A stretch of 64,000 nucleotides of DNA from Phycisphaerae bacterium (GTDB taxonomy: Bacteria; Planctomycetota; Phycisphaerae; UBA1845; UTPLA1), in the NCBI GenBank assembly GCA_019636475.1, contig JAHBXN010000005.1:338062-402061 (forward strand), in the 5' to 3' direction. A program made the position numbers and the translations under genes. Below are positions 39,486 to 48,623 of the stretch, piece by piece (the stretch's first letter is position 1; each line of letters starts with the position of its first letter). The notes below the pieces were generated by a model. It was given only the letters and a program-made list of their open reading frames with translations. It was not told the origin of the DNA and made no database searches.

Positions 39486-40262
39486 TCACGGCTGGTTTGC
39501 GGATTCGGCGTAGCCAGTGACTTTCACGACCTGCTGCGCGGTATGAACGCTTCCCGTCAATAGGTCCGTGAACGTCACCACCACCGTGATTTCTCGCGCG
39601 GGCGGCCGTGCGGGACTCACCCCGGAAGACGCTCCGCGCTGACCTGCCGGTGTCACCCGATCGACGGCGGCATCCGAACCGCCGCTCTCCCACGGCAGCT
39701 TGATCGTGTAGTGCGAACTCAGAAAAGTGCCGTACCACATCTGTCCGAGTTCGTCGACAGAGAAATTCCTGTCCAGTATCACGCTTGGTTTGTTCGCCTG
39801 CGTCAAATTCAGGATTGTGACCCCGGCCGATCCGGAAGCGCGCATCGGGCCGCCGAACTGATCCACCGGCAGGACGTACACCACCACGCCATCATCGATG
39901 CCGTCTCGATTGTCGTCATATCCCCCGGAAAGTCGATCGATCCGAATTCCGGCGACATGCACGACGCGATCCAGCGAGCGATCACCCTCAAGCCCGCGCA
40001 GCGTGGCGATTGTGGCGGCCTGCTCGGCGAGTTGATCGTTCTTCTGCGCCAGTTCGGTCTTCAAGCGCTGGTTCTCGTCATTGAGCCGCTGAATTTCATT
40101 GATACGGTCCGCGTCCGCAAGCACACCCGGGCTCCGTCCCCCGCCGCACCCGGACACCGCCGCGGACAGCCACATGCCACACAATAAAAAAGCCGGTCGC
40201 ACGATCCCGCGCGGCCGGCTGAATTGATGGGACGGGTTCGCAGCCTGAACGGCGAAACTCAT
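39486..40262 (-). CDS. Lipoprotein with coiled coil, last gene of the tig-clpP cluster
   Basis: A 258-residue protein. Its ATG at 40262 overlaps the stop of clpP (ATGA), which suggests translational coupling. A long signal segment ends in the lipobox AAVSGC. Residues about 50-85 form a coiled coil ([19 protein letters not shown] and on). Then comes a beta-rich domain starting [20 protein letters not shown], which looks like a calcium-binding loop, with [15 protein letters not shown] later. I do not recognise the family. A strong terminator hairpin lies inside its signal-peptide codons (see 40186-40220), so its expression probably depends on how that hairpin behaves. Confidence 0.75.
   Translation of the reverse strand: MSFAVQAANPSHQFSRPRGIVRPAFLLCGMWLSAAVSGCGGGRSPGVLADADRINEIQRLNDENQRLKTELAQKNDQLAEQAATIATLRGLEGDRSLDRVVHVAGIRIDRLSGGYDDNRDGIDDGVVVYVLPVDQFGGPMRASGSAGVTILNLTQANKPSVILDRNFSVDELGQMWYGTFLSSHYTIKLPWESGGSDAAVDRVTPAGQRGASSGVSPARPPAREITVVVTFTDLLTGSVHTAQQVVKVTGYAESANQP
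40186..40220 (-). terminator. Rho-independent terminator inside the lipoprotein gene
   Basis: On the minus strand AGCCGGCCGC (40220-40211) pairs with GCGACCGGCT (40200-40191) with one mismatch and a 10-base loop, followed by a run of T. It lies about 40-75 bases after the clpP stop and inside the first 26 codons of the next gene. Confidence 0.65.
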
Positions 40263-40891
40263 TCGTCGCTCGAAGCCTTTCTCGGCGGCAACTCGGGCTG
40301 TCGATCGAGCAATTTGTCGATCAGCCCGTATTCCAGCGCTTCTGATGGGGCAAGCCATAGGTTTCGATCACAGTCCTTCTTGATCTTCTCCGTATTCGTG
40401 CCGCTCTGCGACGCAAGAATGCCGTAGAGAATCTCGCGCAACCGGAGAATTTCCTTGGCCTCGATCGACAGATCGGTCGCGGCACCCTGCATCACACCAC
40501 CGATTAACGGCTGATGCAAGAGGACGCGCGAATTCTGGAGCGCGTATCGCTTCCCCTTCGTACCGCCACAGAGCAGGATGGCTCCCATGCTGGCCGCCAT
40601 GCCGATGCAGTACGTCGCGACATCGCATCGGACAAACTGCATCGTGTCGTAGATGGCCAGCCCGGCCGACACGCTGCCACCCGGCGAATTGATATAGAAA
40701 TGAATGTCCGCGTTCGGATCTTCGTTACTCAGATAGAGCATCTGGGCCACGACGACATTCGCCGAATCGTCGTCCACCGGACCGCCAAGAAACACGACGC
40801 GGTCTTTCAACAGTCGCGAGTAGATGTCATACGCCCGCTCGCCGCGGCCGGTCTTTTCAATCACAAACGGGATCAACTGATTCATTGTCAT
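40259..40891 (-). CDS. clpP: ClpP-like protease subunit with altered catalytic Asp
   Basis: A 210-residue ClpP paralogue. ATG 40891 has AAGGAG six bases upstream. Ser101 (GMAASMGA) and His126 (LLHQPLIGG) are present, but the position of the third catalytic residue (RDRF in E. coli, Asp185 of the precursor) reads DRNLW with Asn177. The same Asp-to-Asn change is known for ClpP1 of Listeria, which needs a second ClpP to form an active mixed tetradecamer. The clpP gene directly upstream has a complete triad, so a mixed ring is plausible. The partner ATPase (ClpX or ClpA/C) is not in the window. Confidence 0.9.
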   Translation of the reverse strand: MTMNQLIPFVIEKTGRGERAYDIYSRLLKDRVVFLGGPVDDDSANVVVAQMLYLSNEDPNADIHFYINSPGGSVSAGLAIYDTMQFVRCDVATYCIGMAASMGAILLCGGTKGKRYALQNSRVLLHQPLIGGVMQGAATDLSIEAKEILRLREILYGILASQSGTNTEKIKKDCDRNLWLAPSEALEYGLIDKLLDRQPELPPRKASSDE

Positions 40892-40983
40892 CGGCACTCC
40901 TTCGCCGTTCCGGGCATTCGGAGAATGGGTTTCAATTCGGACGGACGCGGCACGCGACAAGCGTCCACGACCCGCTTCGAGGA

Positions 40984-41634
40984 TTACTTCTTCTTGTCCT
41001 TTTCGGAAATTGACGCGTTTTCGAGGATCTCATCGACGAGTCCCCATTCGACGGCTTCCTTCGGATCAAGGAAACGATCGCGCTCCGTCTCTTCCTCGAT
41101 TTTCTCAATCGGCTGGCCTGTATGGAAAGCGAGAATCTCATTCAGCTTGCGCTTGTCGCGAAGAATCTCCTCGGCCTGAATTCGAATATCCTCGGCCTGA
41201 CCGGTGATGCCGCCCCACGGCTGATGCAGCATGATCTTGCTGTTTGGCAGAGCATAGCGCTTCCCCTTGGTGCCGGCAGTGAGAATGACCGCGCCGCCAC
41301 TGGCCGCCTGACCGATGGAGTACGTGCGGATATCGCACGAAAGGAACCGCATCGTATCGTAGATCGCCAGGGTCTGGTCCACGAGCCCCCCCGGGCAGTT
41401 GATGTAAAGGTGAATATCCTGCTCTTTTTTCACGCTCTGCAGGTAGAGAAGTCGCATGATGACAAGGCTGGCCGTGCGCTCGTTGATCGGCCCAGCCAGG
41501 AAGATAATGCGATTTTCAAGCAGCATGTCCTCAATCGACATCTCTCGATATCGCTGGGGAGGACCGGCCTGCGCGAAGGTTTCGACCTGTCTCGGCGTCA
41601 GAACGCCGCCGTAGGGAAATATACCGCCATCCAT
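40984..41634 (-). CDS. clpP: ATP-dependent Clp protease proteolytic subunit
   Basis: A 216-residue ClpP with an intact triad: Ser112 in GQAASGGAV, His137 in MLHQPWGG and Asp186 in TERDRF. The N terminus has about 20 residues more than E. coli ClpP, and the C terminus ends in a basic EKDKKK tail. ClpP forms the proteolytic chamber of ClpXP/ClpAP. It lies 97 bases after trigger factor and 92 before the second clpP in one minus-strand cluster, the common tig-clpP order. It is the likely active subunit of the pair. Confidence 0.94.
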   Translation of the reverse strand: MDGGIFPYGGVLTPRQVETFAQAGPPQRYREMSIEDMLLENRIIFLAGPINERTASLVIMRLLYLQSVKKEQDIHLYINCPGGLVDQTLAIYDTMRFLSCDIRTYSIGQAASGGAVILTAGTKGKRYALPNSKIMLHQPWGGITGQAEDIRIQAEEILRDKRKLNEILAFHTGQPIEKIEEETERDRFLDPKEAVEWGLVDEILENASISEKDKKK

Positions 41635-41731
41635 GAAGTATCCCTTGTCGCATTGATCACGGGGGCTTCAAACTGCCGGGCCGCGATCGAGTTTCCGTTA
41701 TTTACATCGACGCCATGCGAAGCTGGATTGA

Positions 41732-43426
41732 CTATTCAGACTTCTTCCGAGTCGTCTTTTTTGCAGCTTTCGCGGGCTCTTCGGCTGTAGCGGCAGAATC
41801 TGCAGCCTTCTTCCTGCCCTTGGGCGCCTTTGCTTCGACGCCGGCGTCTTCCGCTCCCTTGTCAGTCGCCTTTGCGGCCGGTGCCTGCGACCGTGTGGCC
41901 GTCTTTTTCGATGTCCCTTTTGCAGCGCCGGACTTCGTCGACTCCGTGTCGGACGCTTCGCCCTTTGCCTCACCAAGCTTGGCGTCAGTGATCTCGGCCG
42001 ATTCGAGAATGCGATCGATGCACTTCTCGTCGCGAATTTCGAGATACAGCATCGTCAGGCCGTTGTTCTGAGTCAGTTCGTCGCGCACGCGGTCGAACCT
42101 TCGATTATAGGATCGAGCGATCGACGCAATCTGGGAATTCAGTTCCTCCTCCGTGACGTCGATCTTCCATTTTTCGGCAATCTTGTCGAGGATGAAGAAC
42201 AACTTCAATTCCGTCGCGGCCTGTGCGCGGGCGCCGGTCATCATTTCGTCGGCGTGCTTCTCAATCTCATCATCGGGCACGCCCTGACGGGCCAGTTCGA
42301 CGCGCCGGCGCGAAGCGATCCGCTCCGCCTGCCGCGAGGACAGTCCCTCGGGCACCTCGATCTTCGTGTTCTCCAGCAGATACCGGCGCACCTGCTCCTG
42401 CATGCCTCGGCGAATCTCCTCGCCGAGCTGCGATTGCATGGTCGTGCGGACGTATTCCCGGAAATCGGACTCCTTGTCAAAGCCCATCGATTCAAGGAAG
42501 GAGGCATCCAGCGGCGGCAATTGCAGCCGCTTGATTTCCTGAACCTTCAGCTCGAATTTTGCGGTCTTGCCCCGGAGATCGGCCGTCGCATAATCGTCCG
42601 GAAGCGGGCCCTCTACCGTTCGCGACTCACCAACTTTCGCGCCAGCCATCTTTTGTCCGAAGTCCGACACGACCGCGCCTTCCAGCATCTGAGCGCGGGC
42701 GGCAAATCGCACATTCTCAGCCGTCTTGATTTCCGCGCCATCGACTGTCATGCGCATGTCACAGACAAGAAGGTCGTCTGCCTGGACAACGTCGCCCTCG
42801 GCGGTCGGAGCGAATGACCCGCGTCGGGCGCGGAGGCGGTCGATCTGAACAGACACGTCGTCGTCCGAAATCTCCAGACTCGGCTTTGAGACCGGAACCT
42901 TTTCGAGGTTCGGCAGTTCGAATTCCGGCTTGACCTCCACTTCGCAGCGGAACTCGAAATCGCCGTCGTCAGGGATCCTGATCGAGCTCAGCGCCGCCTG
43001 CATGTCGGCGAGTTGCTCCTTTTCCTCGCCGCTCTTGTCCTTCGCGCGAACCCAAACGAGCGGATCGCCCAGAACCTTCATGTCCTCGCGCTCGACGGCG
43101 GCAAGATACGCATTCGACAGAATGCGCGTCTGGACCTGATCGTTCACATCGCGTCCGAAGCGCTTCTCGATCAGACGCCGCGGCGCGCGGCCCTTCCGAA
43201 AGCCGGGCACAGTCGCTTCCGTCAAAAGCTCCTTGTACTCCTTGTCAAACTCGGTCTGGAGACTCTCGCGCGGCACCGTGACCGTCAGTGTCTTGCGAAG
43301 CACGCCGGCATCGGCGACCTTGACCTTGATCACGCTCTTGAGCGTTTCCTTAAGGTCCACCGCGCCACCCTCGGCGCCCTCTGTGGCATCCGATGCGTTC
43401 TGGTCGATCACTTCGTTTTCCGACAT
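41732..43426 (-). CDS. tig: Trigger factor
   Basis: A 564-residue ribosome-associated chaperone. ATG 43426 has AAGGAGG eight bases upstream. The N-terminal ribosome-binding domain carries the signature GFRKGRAPRRLIEKRFG. A PPIase-like middle part (about 195-285) and the helical C-terminal arms (about 300-475) follow. The last 85 residues are a low-complexity Ala/Lys/Ser tail (KKAADSAATAEEPAKAAKK) not found in most trigger factors; it may bind RNA or ribosome, but this is a guess. The protein is about 130 residues longer than E. coli Tig. It is the first gene of the tig-clpP-clpP-lipoprotein cluster. Confidence 0.93.
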   Translation of the reverse strand: MSENEVIDQNASDATEGAEGGAVDLKETLKSVIKVKVADAGVLRKTLTVTVPRESLQTEFDKEYKELLTEATVPGFRKGRAPRRLIEKRFGRDVNDQVQTRILSNAYLAAVEREDMKVLGDPLVWVRAKDKSGEEKEQLADMQAALSSIRIPDDGDFEFRCEVEVKPEFELPNLEKVPVSKPSLEISDDDVSVQIDRLRARRGSFAPTAEGDVVQADDLLVCDMRMTVDGAEIKTAENVRFAARAQMLEGAVVSDFGQKMAGAKVGESRTVEGPLPDDYATADLRGKTAKFELKVQEIKRLQLPPLDASFLESMGFDKESDFREYVRTTMQSQLGEEIRRGMQEQVRRYLLENTKIEVPEGLSSRQAERIASRRRVELARQGVPDDEIEKHADEMMTGARAQAATELKLFFILDKIAEKWKIDVTEEELNSQIASIARSYNRRFDRVRDELTQNNGLTMLYLEIRDEKCIDRILESAEITDAKLGEAKGEASDTESTKSGAAKGTSKKTATRSQAPAAKATDKGAEDAGVEAKAPKGRKKAADSAATAEEPAKAAKKTTRKKSE

Positions 43427-43497
43427 GACGTGAGCCTCCTTCCAATTCGCAGCCTTTGAGACAGGCCGCTCGTCCGATAAATCTGATTCCGCGCAAC

Positions 43498-43537
43498 AAA
43501 AAAGTCGGTCAGGCCGTTTCGGACCGCTGACCGACTT
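43498..43537 (-). terminator. Rho-independent terminator after tRNA-Gly
   Basis: A perfect 11-bp stem (AAGTCGGTCAG at 43502-43512 with CTGACCGACTT at 43527-43537), a 14-base loop and six T on the minus strand. It lies 144 bases after tRNA-Gly and 72 bases before the tig start, so it should separate the two transcripts. Confidence 0.85.
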
Positions 43538-43680
43538 GGTGTCAATCAAAGCAGCACGCGACACCCGCCCCACGTCCGAGCCTGATTCGGACGGCCTCCA
43601 GCAAGTGCCTATTTTTCGTTCGTCACTCGGTTATCGGCAATCGCGAAACGACGACCGCAGCACGCCGAGCAAACAAACAA

Positions 43681-43752
43681 AGCGGGTGATGGGGCTCGAA
43701 CCCACGACATTCACGTTGGCAACGTGACGCTCTACCACTGAGCTACACCCGC
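43681..43752 (-). tRNA. tRNA-Gly (anticodon GCC)
   Basis: A 72-base cloverleaf read on the minus strand. The acceptor GCGGGTG pairs with CACCCGC, the D arm reads GCTCAGTGGTAGAGC, the anticodon loop TTGCCAA gives GCC, and the T arm contains GGTTCGAGCCC. The discriminator is T; no CCA is encoded. Confidence 0.97.
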
Positions 43753-43787
43753 GTTTCCGACGAAACCTGCCCGTCGAAAGCCATTCT

Positions 43788-43816
43788 TTCATACCCGCTT
43801 GGCCGGCTTCCGTCAA
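43788..43816 (-). promoter_or_regulatory. Sigma-70-type promoter of tRNA-Gly
   Basis: On the minus strand TTGACG (43816-43811), a 17-base spacer and TATGAA (43793-43788), about 35 bases before the tRNA-Gly gene. Spacing and layout match the promoter of tRNA-Ala in this window. Confidence 0.65.
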
Positions 43817-44049
43817 TACCCTCCAAACCTTCGCGCTTGCGGCTGGTGTATCGGTCTGATTGAACCGCCGGAAAACAGGCCGGGGATGACCTTCTTGAAG
43901 TTAACCTGCCCCATAATTGATACTTACCGCACTTTGAGGGAGCCTAACTTCTCAGAATAGAATCACCGATCAAACCGTGAGAGCGGGCTCGGGCACGAGC
44001 GCCCCAATTGGGGATCGAGATACCCGGAAATCACGAGGGGATATATCCA

Positions 44050-45549
44050 ATGAAGTCCATACCGCAGTGCTGCCGCACCGGCAAGCAACCCACAAAACCC
44101 CCTCGTCGGGTACCGTCGTCACGCGGAGTACTGTTTCTCATGGTCCTCTGCGTTTCCGGCACCGGTTCAACTTGCGACGAACTCTCCCCATTTCTTACCA
44201 TCCTCGATCCCGCCGCCAGCAGTTGGGTCCAACGATGGAATCGAATCGCCATCGATACCGCCGGGCTCGATCACACCCCGGTCGCCAAAGGCGAAATTCG
44301 AACTTTCGGGCACCAGCTCGGACCCGGACGATCGTCGCGGGCCATGGCCATCGTTCATATTGCGATCTTCGACGCCATCAATGCCATTGTCGGAGAATAT
44401 GAAAGCTACACCGGCATCGATCCCGCTCCGCCGAACACATCAATGAAGGCGGCGGTCTCGCAGGCCGCCCATGACACACTCATTGCACTCTACCCCTCTC
44501 ATGCCAATCGCATCGCCGAAGAACTCGCATCCGACCTTGAACACATCGCCCCCGGACAGTCCAGGGAGAACGGTATCGAACTGGGCCACAAAGCGGCCGC
44601 GGCCATCCTCGCACTGCGCCAGAATGACGGTGCGGAACTGCCCGAGGATTACGTCTTCTCAGACGAACCCGGCCACTGGCGCCGGGACCCGATCAATCCC
44701 GATCAGGCTTCGCTCGGTTCACAATGGGGAAAGACGCAAACTTTCGTCCTGTCGCGCGCCGACCAGTTTCGATGCCCTCCTCCGCCGCCGATGACCAGCA
44801 AGGAGTATGCCGACGCATACGCCGAAGCGAAGGAGGTTGGGGGTGACGGAATCACGACACCAACGGTCCGTACCCCCGAACAGTCTGAGATCGGCATCTT
44901 CTGGGCTTATGACGGAACTCCGAGTCTCTGTGCCCCTCCACGATTGTACAATCAGATCGCCGTTCAGATCGCTCGCAAGCGGGGTCTTAATGTCGTCGAA
45001 ATGGGACGTCTGCTGGCCCTGGTCAACATCGCGATGGCAGACGCCGGCGTCGCAATCTGGGAATCCAAGTACTACTACAATTTTTGGCGCCCCGTCACCG
45101 CCATTCGCGAATCTGATCCGAACACAGGCCCCACCGGCCTGGGTGATGGCAACCCGGATACCGTCGGCGATGTGAATTTCACGCCATTTGGCGCGCCGCT
45201 GACCAATGGTTCGGGGCCGAATTTCACCCCGCCATTTCCGGCTTACCCTTCGGGACATGCCGGATTCGGTGGCGCACTCTTCGAAACACTTCGAAATTAC
45301 TTCGGAACCGACAACATCCCGTTTACCTTTGTTTCCGATGAGCTCAATGGCGAAACGCGAGACAGTGAAGGCAATGTCCGTCCGCTCGTCCCGCGTACCT
45401 TCAACTCGCTCTCTGAGGCCGAAGAAGAAAACGGCCAGAGCCGGATCTACCTCGGGATCCACTGGAGATTCGACAAAGTCGAAGGTATCGTGCAGGGAAA
45501 CCGAGTCGCCGATTTTGTCTTCGCTAATGTATATCAGCCCATTCGATAG
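44050..45549 (+). CDS. Vanadium-dependent haloperoxidase / PAP2-family protein
   Basis: A 499-residue exported protein (ATG 44050, GAGGGGA nine bases upstream; hydrophobic segment GVLFLMVLCVSGTGSTC, possibly a lipobox). The C-terminal half has the full vanadate-binding set of the haloperoxidase family: Lys340 and Arg347 in KYYYNFWRPVTAIR, PSGHAGFGGA (Ser401, Gly402, His403), and Arg465 and His471 in SRIYLGIHWRF. The family oxidises halides with H2O2, or acts as an acid phosphatase when the halide site differs; which applies cannot be read. No related gene is adjacent; an M16 peptidase gene follows after a 549-base gap. Confidence 0.88.
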   Translation: MKSIPQCCRTGKQPTKPPRRVPSSRGVLFLMVLCVSGTGSTCDELSPFLTILDPAASSWVQRWNRIAIDTAGLDHTPVAKGEIRTFGHQLGPGRSSRAMAIVHIAIFDAINAIVGEYESYTGIDPAPPNTSMKAAVSQAAHDTLIALYPSHANRIAEELASDLEHIAPGQSRENGIELGHKAAAAILALRQNDGAELPEDYVFSDEPGHWRRDPINPDQASLGSQWGKTQTFVLSRADQFRCPPPPPMTSKEYADAYAEAKEVGGDGITTPTVRTPEQSEIGIFWAYDGTPSLCAPPRLYNQIAVQIARKRGLNVVEMGRLLALVNIAMADAGVAIWESKYYYNFWRPVTAIRESDPNTGPTGLGDGNPDTVGDVNFTPFGAPLTNGSGPNFTPPFPAYPSGHAGFGGALFETLRNYFGTDNIPFTFVSDELNGETRDSEGNVRPLVPRTFNSLSEAEEENGQSRIYLGIHWRFDKVEGIVQGNRVADFVFANVYQPIR

Positions 45550-46098
45550 CACCGGAGCCTGAAGCACTCCGTCGTCACAGACTGGGTGAAACAGCGATTG
45601 CACAAGACGCTTCACGGCCCAGCCGCCGGGCTGGCTCGATCTCATACATGGGTTTCTGATTCCCTTCAGGCAAGCGATTCAATGGCCAGAGGCCCGTCAC
45701 CACTCACGGCCGCAAGTGCTGGCCTCGCCAACCGGACATCGCGGCAAAATTCGTTAGCAACTGGAAGCGATTTCTCACCTCGGATTGATCGCCGGGGGAT
45801 GACGGAACCGATCCCCAGTGCTATCATGCCGGCCGCATTCAATGCACAAGCTTGCACGCAAAAGGATCATTAAGCAGGCCGCCAGCCAATTCAAAGCGTT
45901 TTGGGTTACCGGATCGGATATTCACTGGCGTTCTCCTATTCGGCCGACCCGGCCCATGACTTGGCGATTACTTCTGCCAGGCGAGGCATGTGAAGCGCCG
46001 CTGACATAGTGATTACGGATATAAAATAACCAGCGCAGCCATCGTATGGACGAAAATCTAACGAGAAAGTAAAGGGTAATCGTTGGCCCGAGCCAGTG
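45550..46098. other. Intergenic region, no clear gene
   Basis: A 549-base stretch between the haloperoxidase and the M16 peptidase. Frames of up to 95 codons on either strand have no ribosome binding site together with a plausible protein. A TATAAA box at about 46021 may belong to the peptidase promoter, but I see no matching -35. On the minus strand AGGAGA precedes a 28-codon frame starting at GTG 45929; it is too short to judge. Confidence 0.4.
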
Positions 46099-47433
46099 AT
46101 GGATGAATACCAACCTCAAACGCAGTCTGAGCCGCCTATGAAAGCTGATTCCGTACTCGCGAACGTCATGCAATCCACTCTCCCGAACGGCGTTCGCATG
46201 GGGATTCTTGACCTGCCGCACGCGCACCATGTCTCGATCTGGGTCGCGGCGCCGGGAGGTTGTATATACGAAACTCGCCAGACAAACGGAATCAGTCACG
46301 CCGTCGAACACCTTCAGTTCTCGACGACCAGGCGGCATCAGACTCGACAGGCCCTTAAGCGAGCCATGGATCGTGTTGCCATGCACGCCAACGCAATGCT
46401 CACAGACAGCGCGATGTACTTCACATTCAGTTCACCATCAGAACATGCGGTCGAAGCAATTGAATTGCTGGCGGAGTGTCTGGAAGCCAGAGAATTCGAC
46501 AAAGAGATACTGAGGACGGAACTCGAGCTTCTCGCGGTCGAGATGGAAACGATGCATCAAATGTCCCCAGACCCGATGTTCCATAGGATCTTCAAAGATC
46601 ACGCCGCCAATCTCGCGGATGGCGGCTCGCCAAGAACGATTCTGAATCTCCAGTCAGATCAGATCTCCGATTTCGCGCGCAAGGCCCTCGCGCCCGATCA
46701 ACTGTCCGTCGCAATCGCAGGCCCCATCTCACCCGAAATAGCCAGAGCCGCCGCTCACTGTTTCGGCGAACTCAGAGCAGCCACCAACGAAAGGCTGCGT
46801 CCTCCCGAGCCACCCGCGCTGCGGCTGCCTATCTACATTCGTGCGAATTCCGGTCGATTGGGGTGCGTTATGTTTCGCTTCCTGCGGCCGGCCCCAACTA
46901 CACCTCACGATTACTATACCTGTCGACTCTTGGTAGCCGGCATGAATCTGATTTCCTCACCCATGTCAGAGGAACTCAGATACAAGCTCAGCGGCACATA
47001 CCATTGTCACGTCGACCATGACTGCCGGGCGGGAATCTATTTCATCGAGGCCACTGCCCAGACACGAATGCGAGACCTCAACAAGGTCGCCGTGCGAATC
47101 GCCCAGGAATTCGCCGATATTCGCAATGGCCGAATTGACCGGGACTGGTTTGAAACAGCACGTCGTAACTGTCTTTTCTCTGTTCAGGCTTCACTTGACG
47201 ATCCGAGTGGATTCGCCAAATACATCGCTTGGCGCGGGAGCAGCACGTGCTGGGTCAACGAATTTTCGAATTCTGATGATATCGCGTGGCTCAGAAATGT
47301 CAGGTACGAGGAGATTGTGTCGTTCGCCCAAAGAACATTTACACTTGAAAACCTTGGTATGACCTTCTCGGCCCGATCACGGCTTTTTGATACCAGTCGA
47401 TTCAGAAAACTGATTGAAGCGGTGCTCAGATGA
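46099..47433 (+). CDS. M16-family zinc peptidase
   Basis: A 444-residue M16 (pitrilysin/processing peptidase) protein. The N-terminal half has the inverted zinc motif HAVEH in GISHAVEHLQFSTT, and a downstream Glu in ELELLAVEMETM that fits the third ligand. The C-terminal half is the usual second M16 domain (LRYKLSGTYHCHVDHDC). No signal peptide is seen. Such single-chain M16 proteins often act as pairs; no second M16 gene is adjacent. Start ATG 46099 follows a GTG at 46096. The substrate is unknown. Confidence 0.87.
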   Translation: MDEYQPQTQSEPPMKADSVLANVMQSTLPNGVRMGILDLPHAHHVSIWVAAPGGCIYETRQTNGISHAVEHLQFSTTRRHQTRQALKRAMDRVAMHANAMLTDSAMYFTFSSPSEHAVEAIELLAECLEAREFDKEILRTELELLAVEMETMHQMSPDPMFHRIFKDHAANLADGGSPRTILNLQSDQISDFARKALAPDQLSVAIAGPISPEIARAAAHCFGELRAATNERLRPPEPPALRLPIYIRANSGRLGCVMFRFLRPAPTTPHDYYTCRLLVAGMNLISSPMSEELRYKLSGTYHCHVDHDCRAGIYFIEATAQTRMRDLNKVAVRIAQEFADIRNGRIDRDWFETARRNCLFSVQASLDDPSGFAKYIAWRGSSTCWVNEFSNSDDIAWLRNVRYEEIVSFAQRTFTLENLGMTFSARSRLFDTSRFRKLIEAVLR

Positions 47434-47496
47434 TCCGCACGCAGGGATAGGCAGGTTCCTTTTCTCGGGCGTCCGTGGCCTTCATTCCAAACTGCG

Positions 47497-47537
47497 AAAA
47501 AAAAAGAAAGCCCATGCGTCGTCTCGCATGGGCCTTC
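47497..47537 (-). terminator. Rho-independent terminator
   Basis: On the minus strand GCCCATGCG/CGCATGGGC (47533-47510, 9 bp, 6-base loop) is followed by a T-rich tract with nine T in a row. It lies about 50 bases after the stop of the small repeat-protein gene. Confidence 0.85.
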
Positions 47538-47585
47538 AGATATACATGAATCTTGCGACCTTTGCTCGGCGCGATTCCCCGGCAA

Positions 47586-48128
47586 TCAGCGCCGGAAGAA
47601 CACGCGTCGCGAATCCGACTTGGTCTCGGCCGTCACCCGACCACCGATGCCCGTCCGGCCGCCTGCCGTCGAACCGGCCGATCCGGTTGAGAACCGATTG
47701 CCGGTGTTGGCGAACCCGCCGGCGTTGACTTCTCGCACGGGGCTGCCTCGCGCGATGCTCGACCCGTGGCTGGTATTGACCGAGCCGTCAAATCCGATCG
47801 ACACGTTGAAAGTACTCGCCAATGCCGGACCAAACCGCGGAGCCAGCGCCTGACTCACCGAGAAGCTGACGCCGTCACGATCGATTCCGAACGCCGTGCC
47901 GCGCCCATAGTTGATATTACCGCTCCGCGTGTTCGTTCGCGCCCAGCCGGGGCCGCCGCCGTTGTATGCGGCAGTCGCTGTCGCCGTGCCGGGACCGCGG
48001 CCATTGCTGCCGGCTGACGCACTCGTGTTCGCTTCGCCCGCATGTGCCATCGTCGCGGCCGCTAGCAGACTCAAGGCCGCCGCCGTCCCGCTCAGCTTGC
48101 CCATTCGCATCGACATGTTCTTTTTCAT
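47586..48128 (-). CDS. Small secreted Gly/Ala/Ser/Asn-rich protein
   Basis: A 180-residue exported protein. ATG 48128 has GGGAG eight bases upstream and starts a clear signal peptide (cleavage near TMAHAG). The mature part is low in complexity: alternating small residues (NTSASAGSNGRG, TATATAAYNGGGPG) then GVSFSVSQALAPRF, and a Gly/Thr/Arg-rich end (TAGGRTGIGGRVTAET). The composition resembles the repeat protein at 50483-51202 and suggests a beta-rich extracellular fibre or surface protein. I do not recognise a family. A strong terminator follows. Confidence 0.7.
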   Translation of the reverse strand: MKKNMSMRMGKLSGTAAALSLLAAATMAHAGEANTSASAGSNGRGPGTATATAAYNGGGPGWARTNTRSGNINYGRGTAFGIDRDGVSFSVSQALAPRFGPALASTFNVSIGFDGSVNTSHGSSIARGSPVREVNAGGFANTGNRFSTGSAGSTAGGRTGIGGRVTAETKSDSRRVFFRR

Positions 48129-48623
48129 CTCAGTGTCTCCCTCGGCCTGATCGGCCATGTATCCTACGCCTGAAACTCAGACCACATCCGGTATGACACC
48201 CTGCGAATCCGTTGGTTAGAGCGACTTGCCCTGCCGTTTACGGCGTGAGTCTTGGTGTCGCCTGAACTTCCGGCCCATTACATCCATTCGACGCTCTATT
48301 CCCGATAAACGCGGCACTCACACCCCCAAAAGGCACATTCTCGGATATGAGTGCCCGAAGAGCCGGCTGAAAATTGGGCTTTTCGCCCCATTCCTCCATG
48401 ATCCCGTCGACGACCATTTCAAACGAGACGTGACGGCAACTGGCCCCCTCTCGCGGGAGGAGACCCGGCCTTTCTGAGCGGCCATTCACCCGGGCCAGTC
48501 TGCTATGAAAAACTCTCAATAAAAGTCTTGACTAAGGGGGGGGGGGGGTATTTTACCTCTCGATAGTGCCATCGGGCGGGCACAATTTCGTTATCTCTGC
48601 ACATCAAAGAGAAAGGAGAATCA
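48129..48623. other. Divergent intergenic region with G-run
   Basis: A 495-base gap between divergent secreted-protein genes. It holds GTTGGTTAG at 48211-48219, also found before the other repeat-protein gene, and the run of 13 G described separately. I see no convincing coding frame. GAAAGGAG lies just before ATG 48624. Confidence 0.45.
48536..48548. repeat. Homopolymer of 13 G
   Basis: Thirteen consecutive G, about 75 bases upstream of the start at 48624, in the expected promoter or leader region. Such tracts vary in length by slippage. Confidence 0.9.

Noticed and set aside
40984..41634. Loss of the catalytic Asp in the upstream ClpP (EEETERDRF instead of ERDTERDRF)
   Set aside because: The catalytic residue of E. 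coli ClpP is the later Asp of RDRF, which is present here as Asp186. The changed position is not catalytic.
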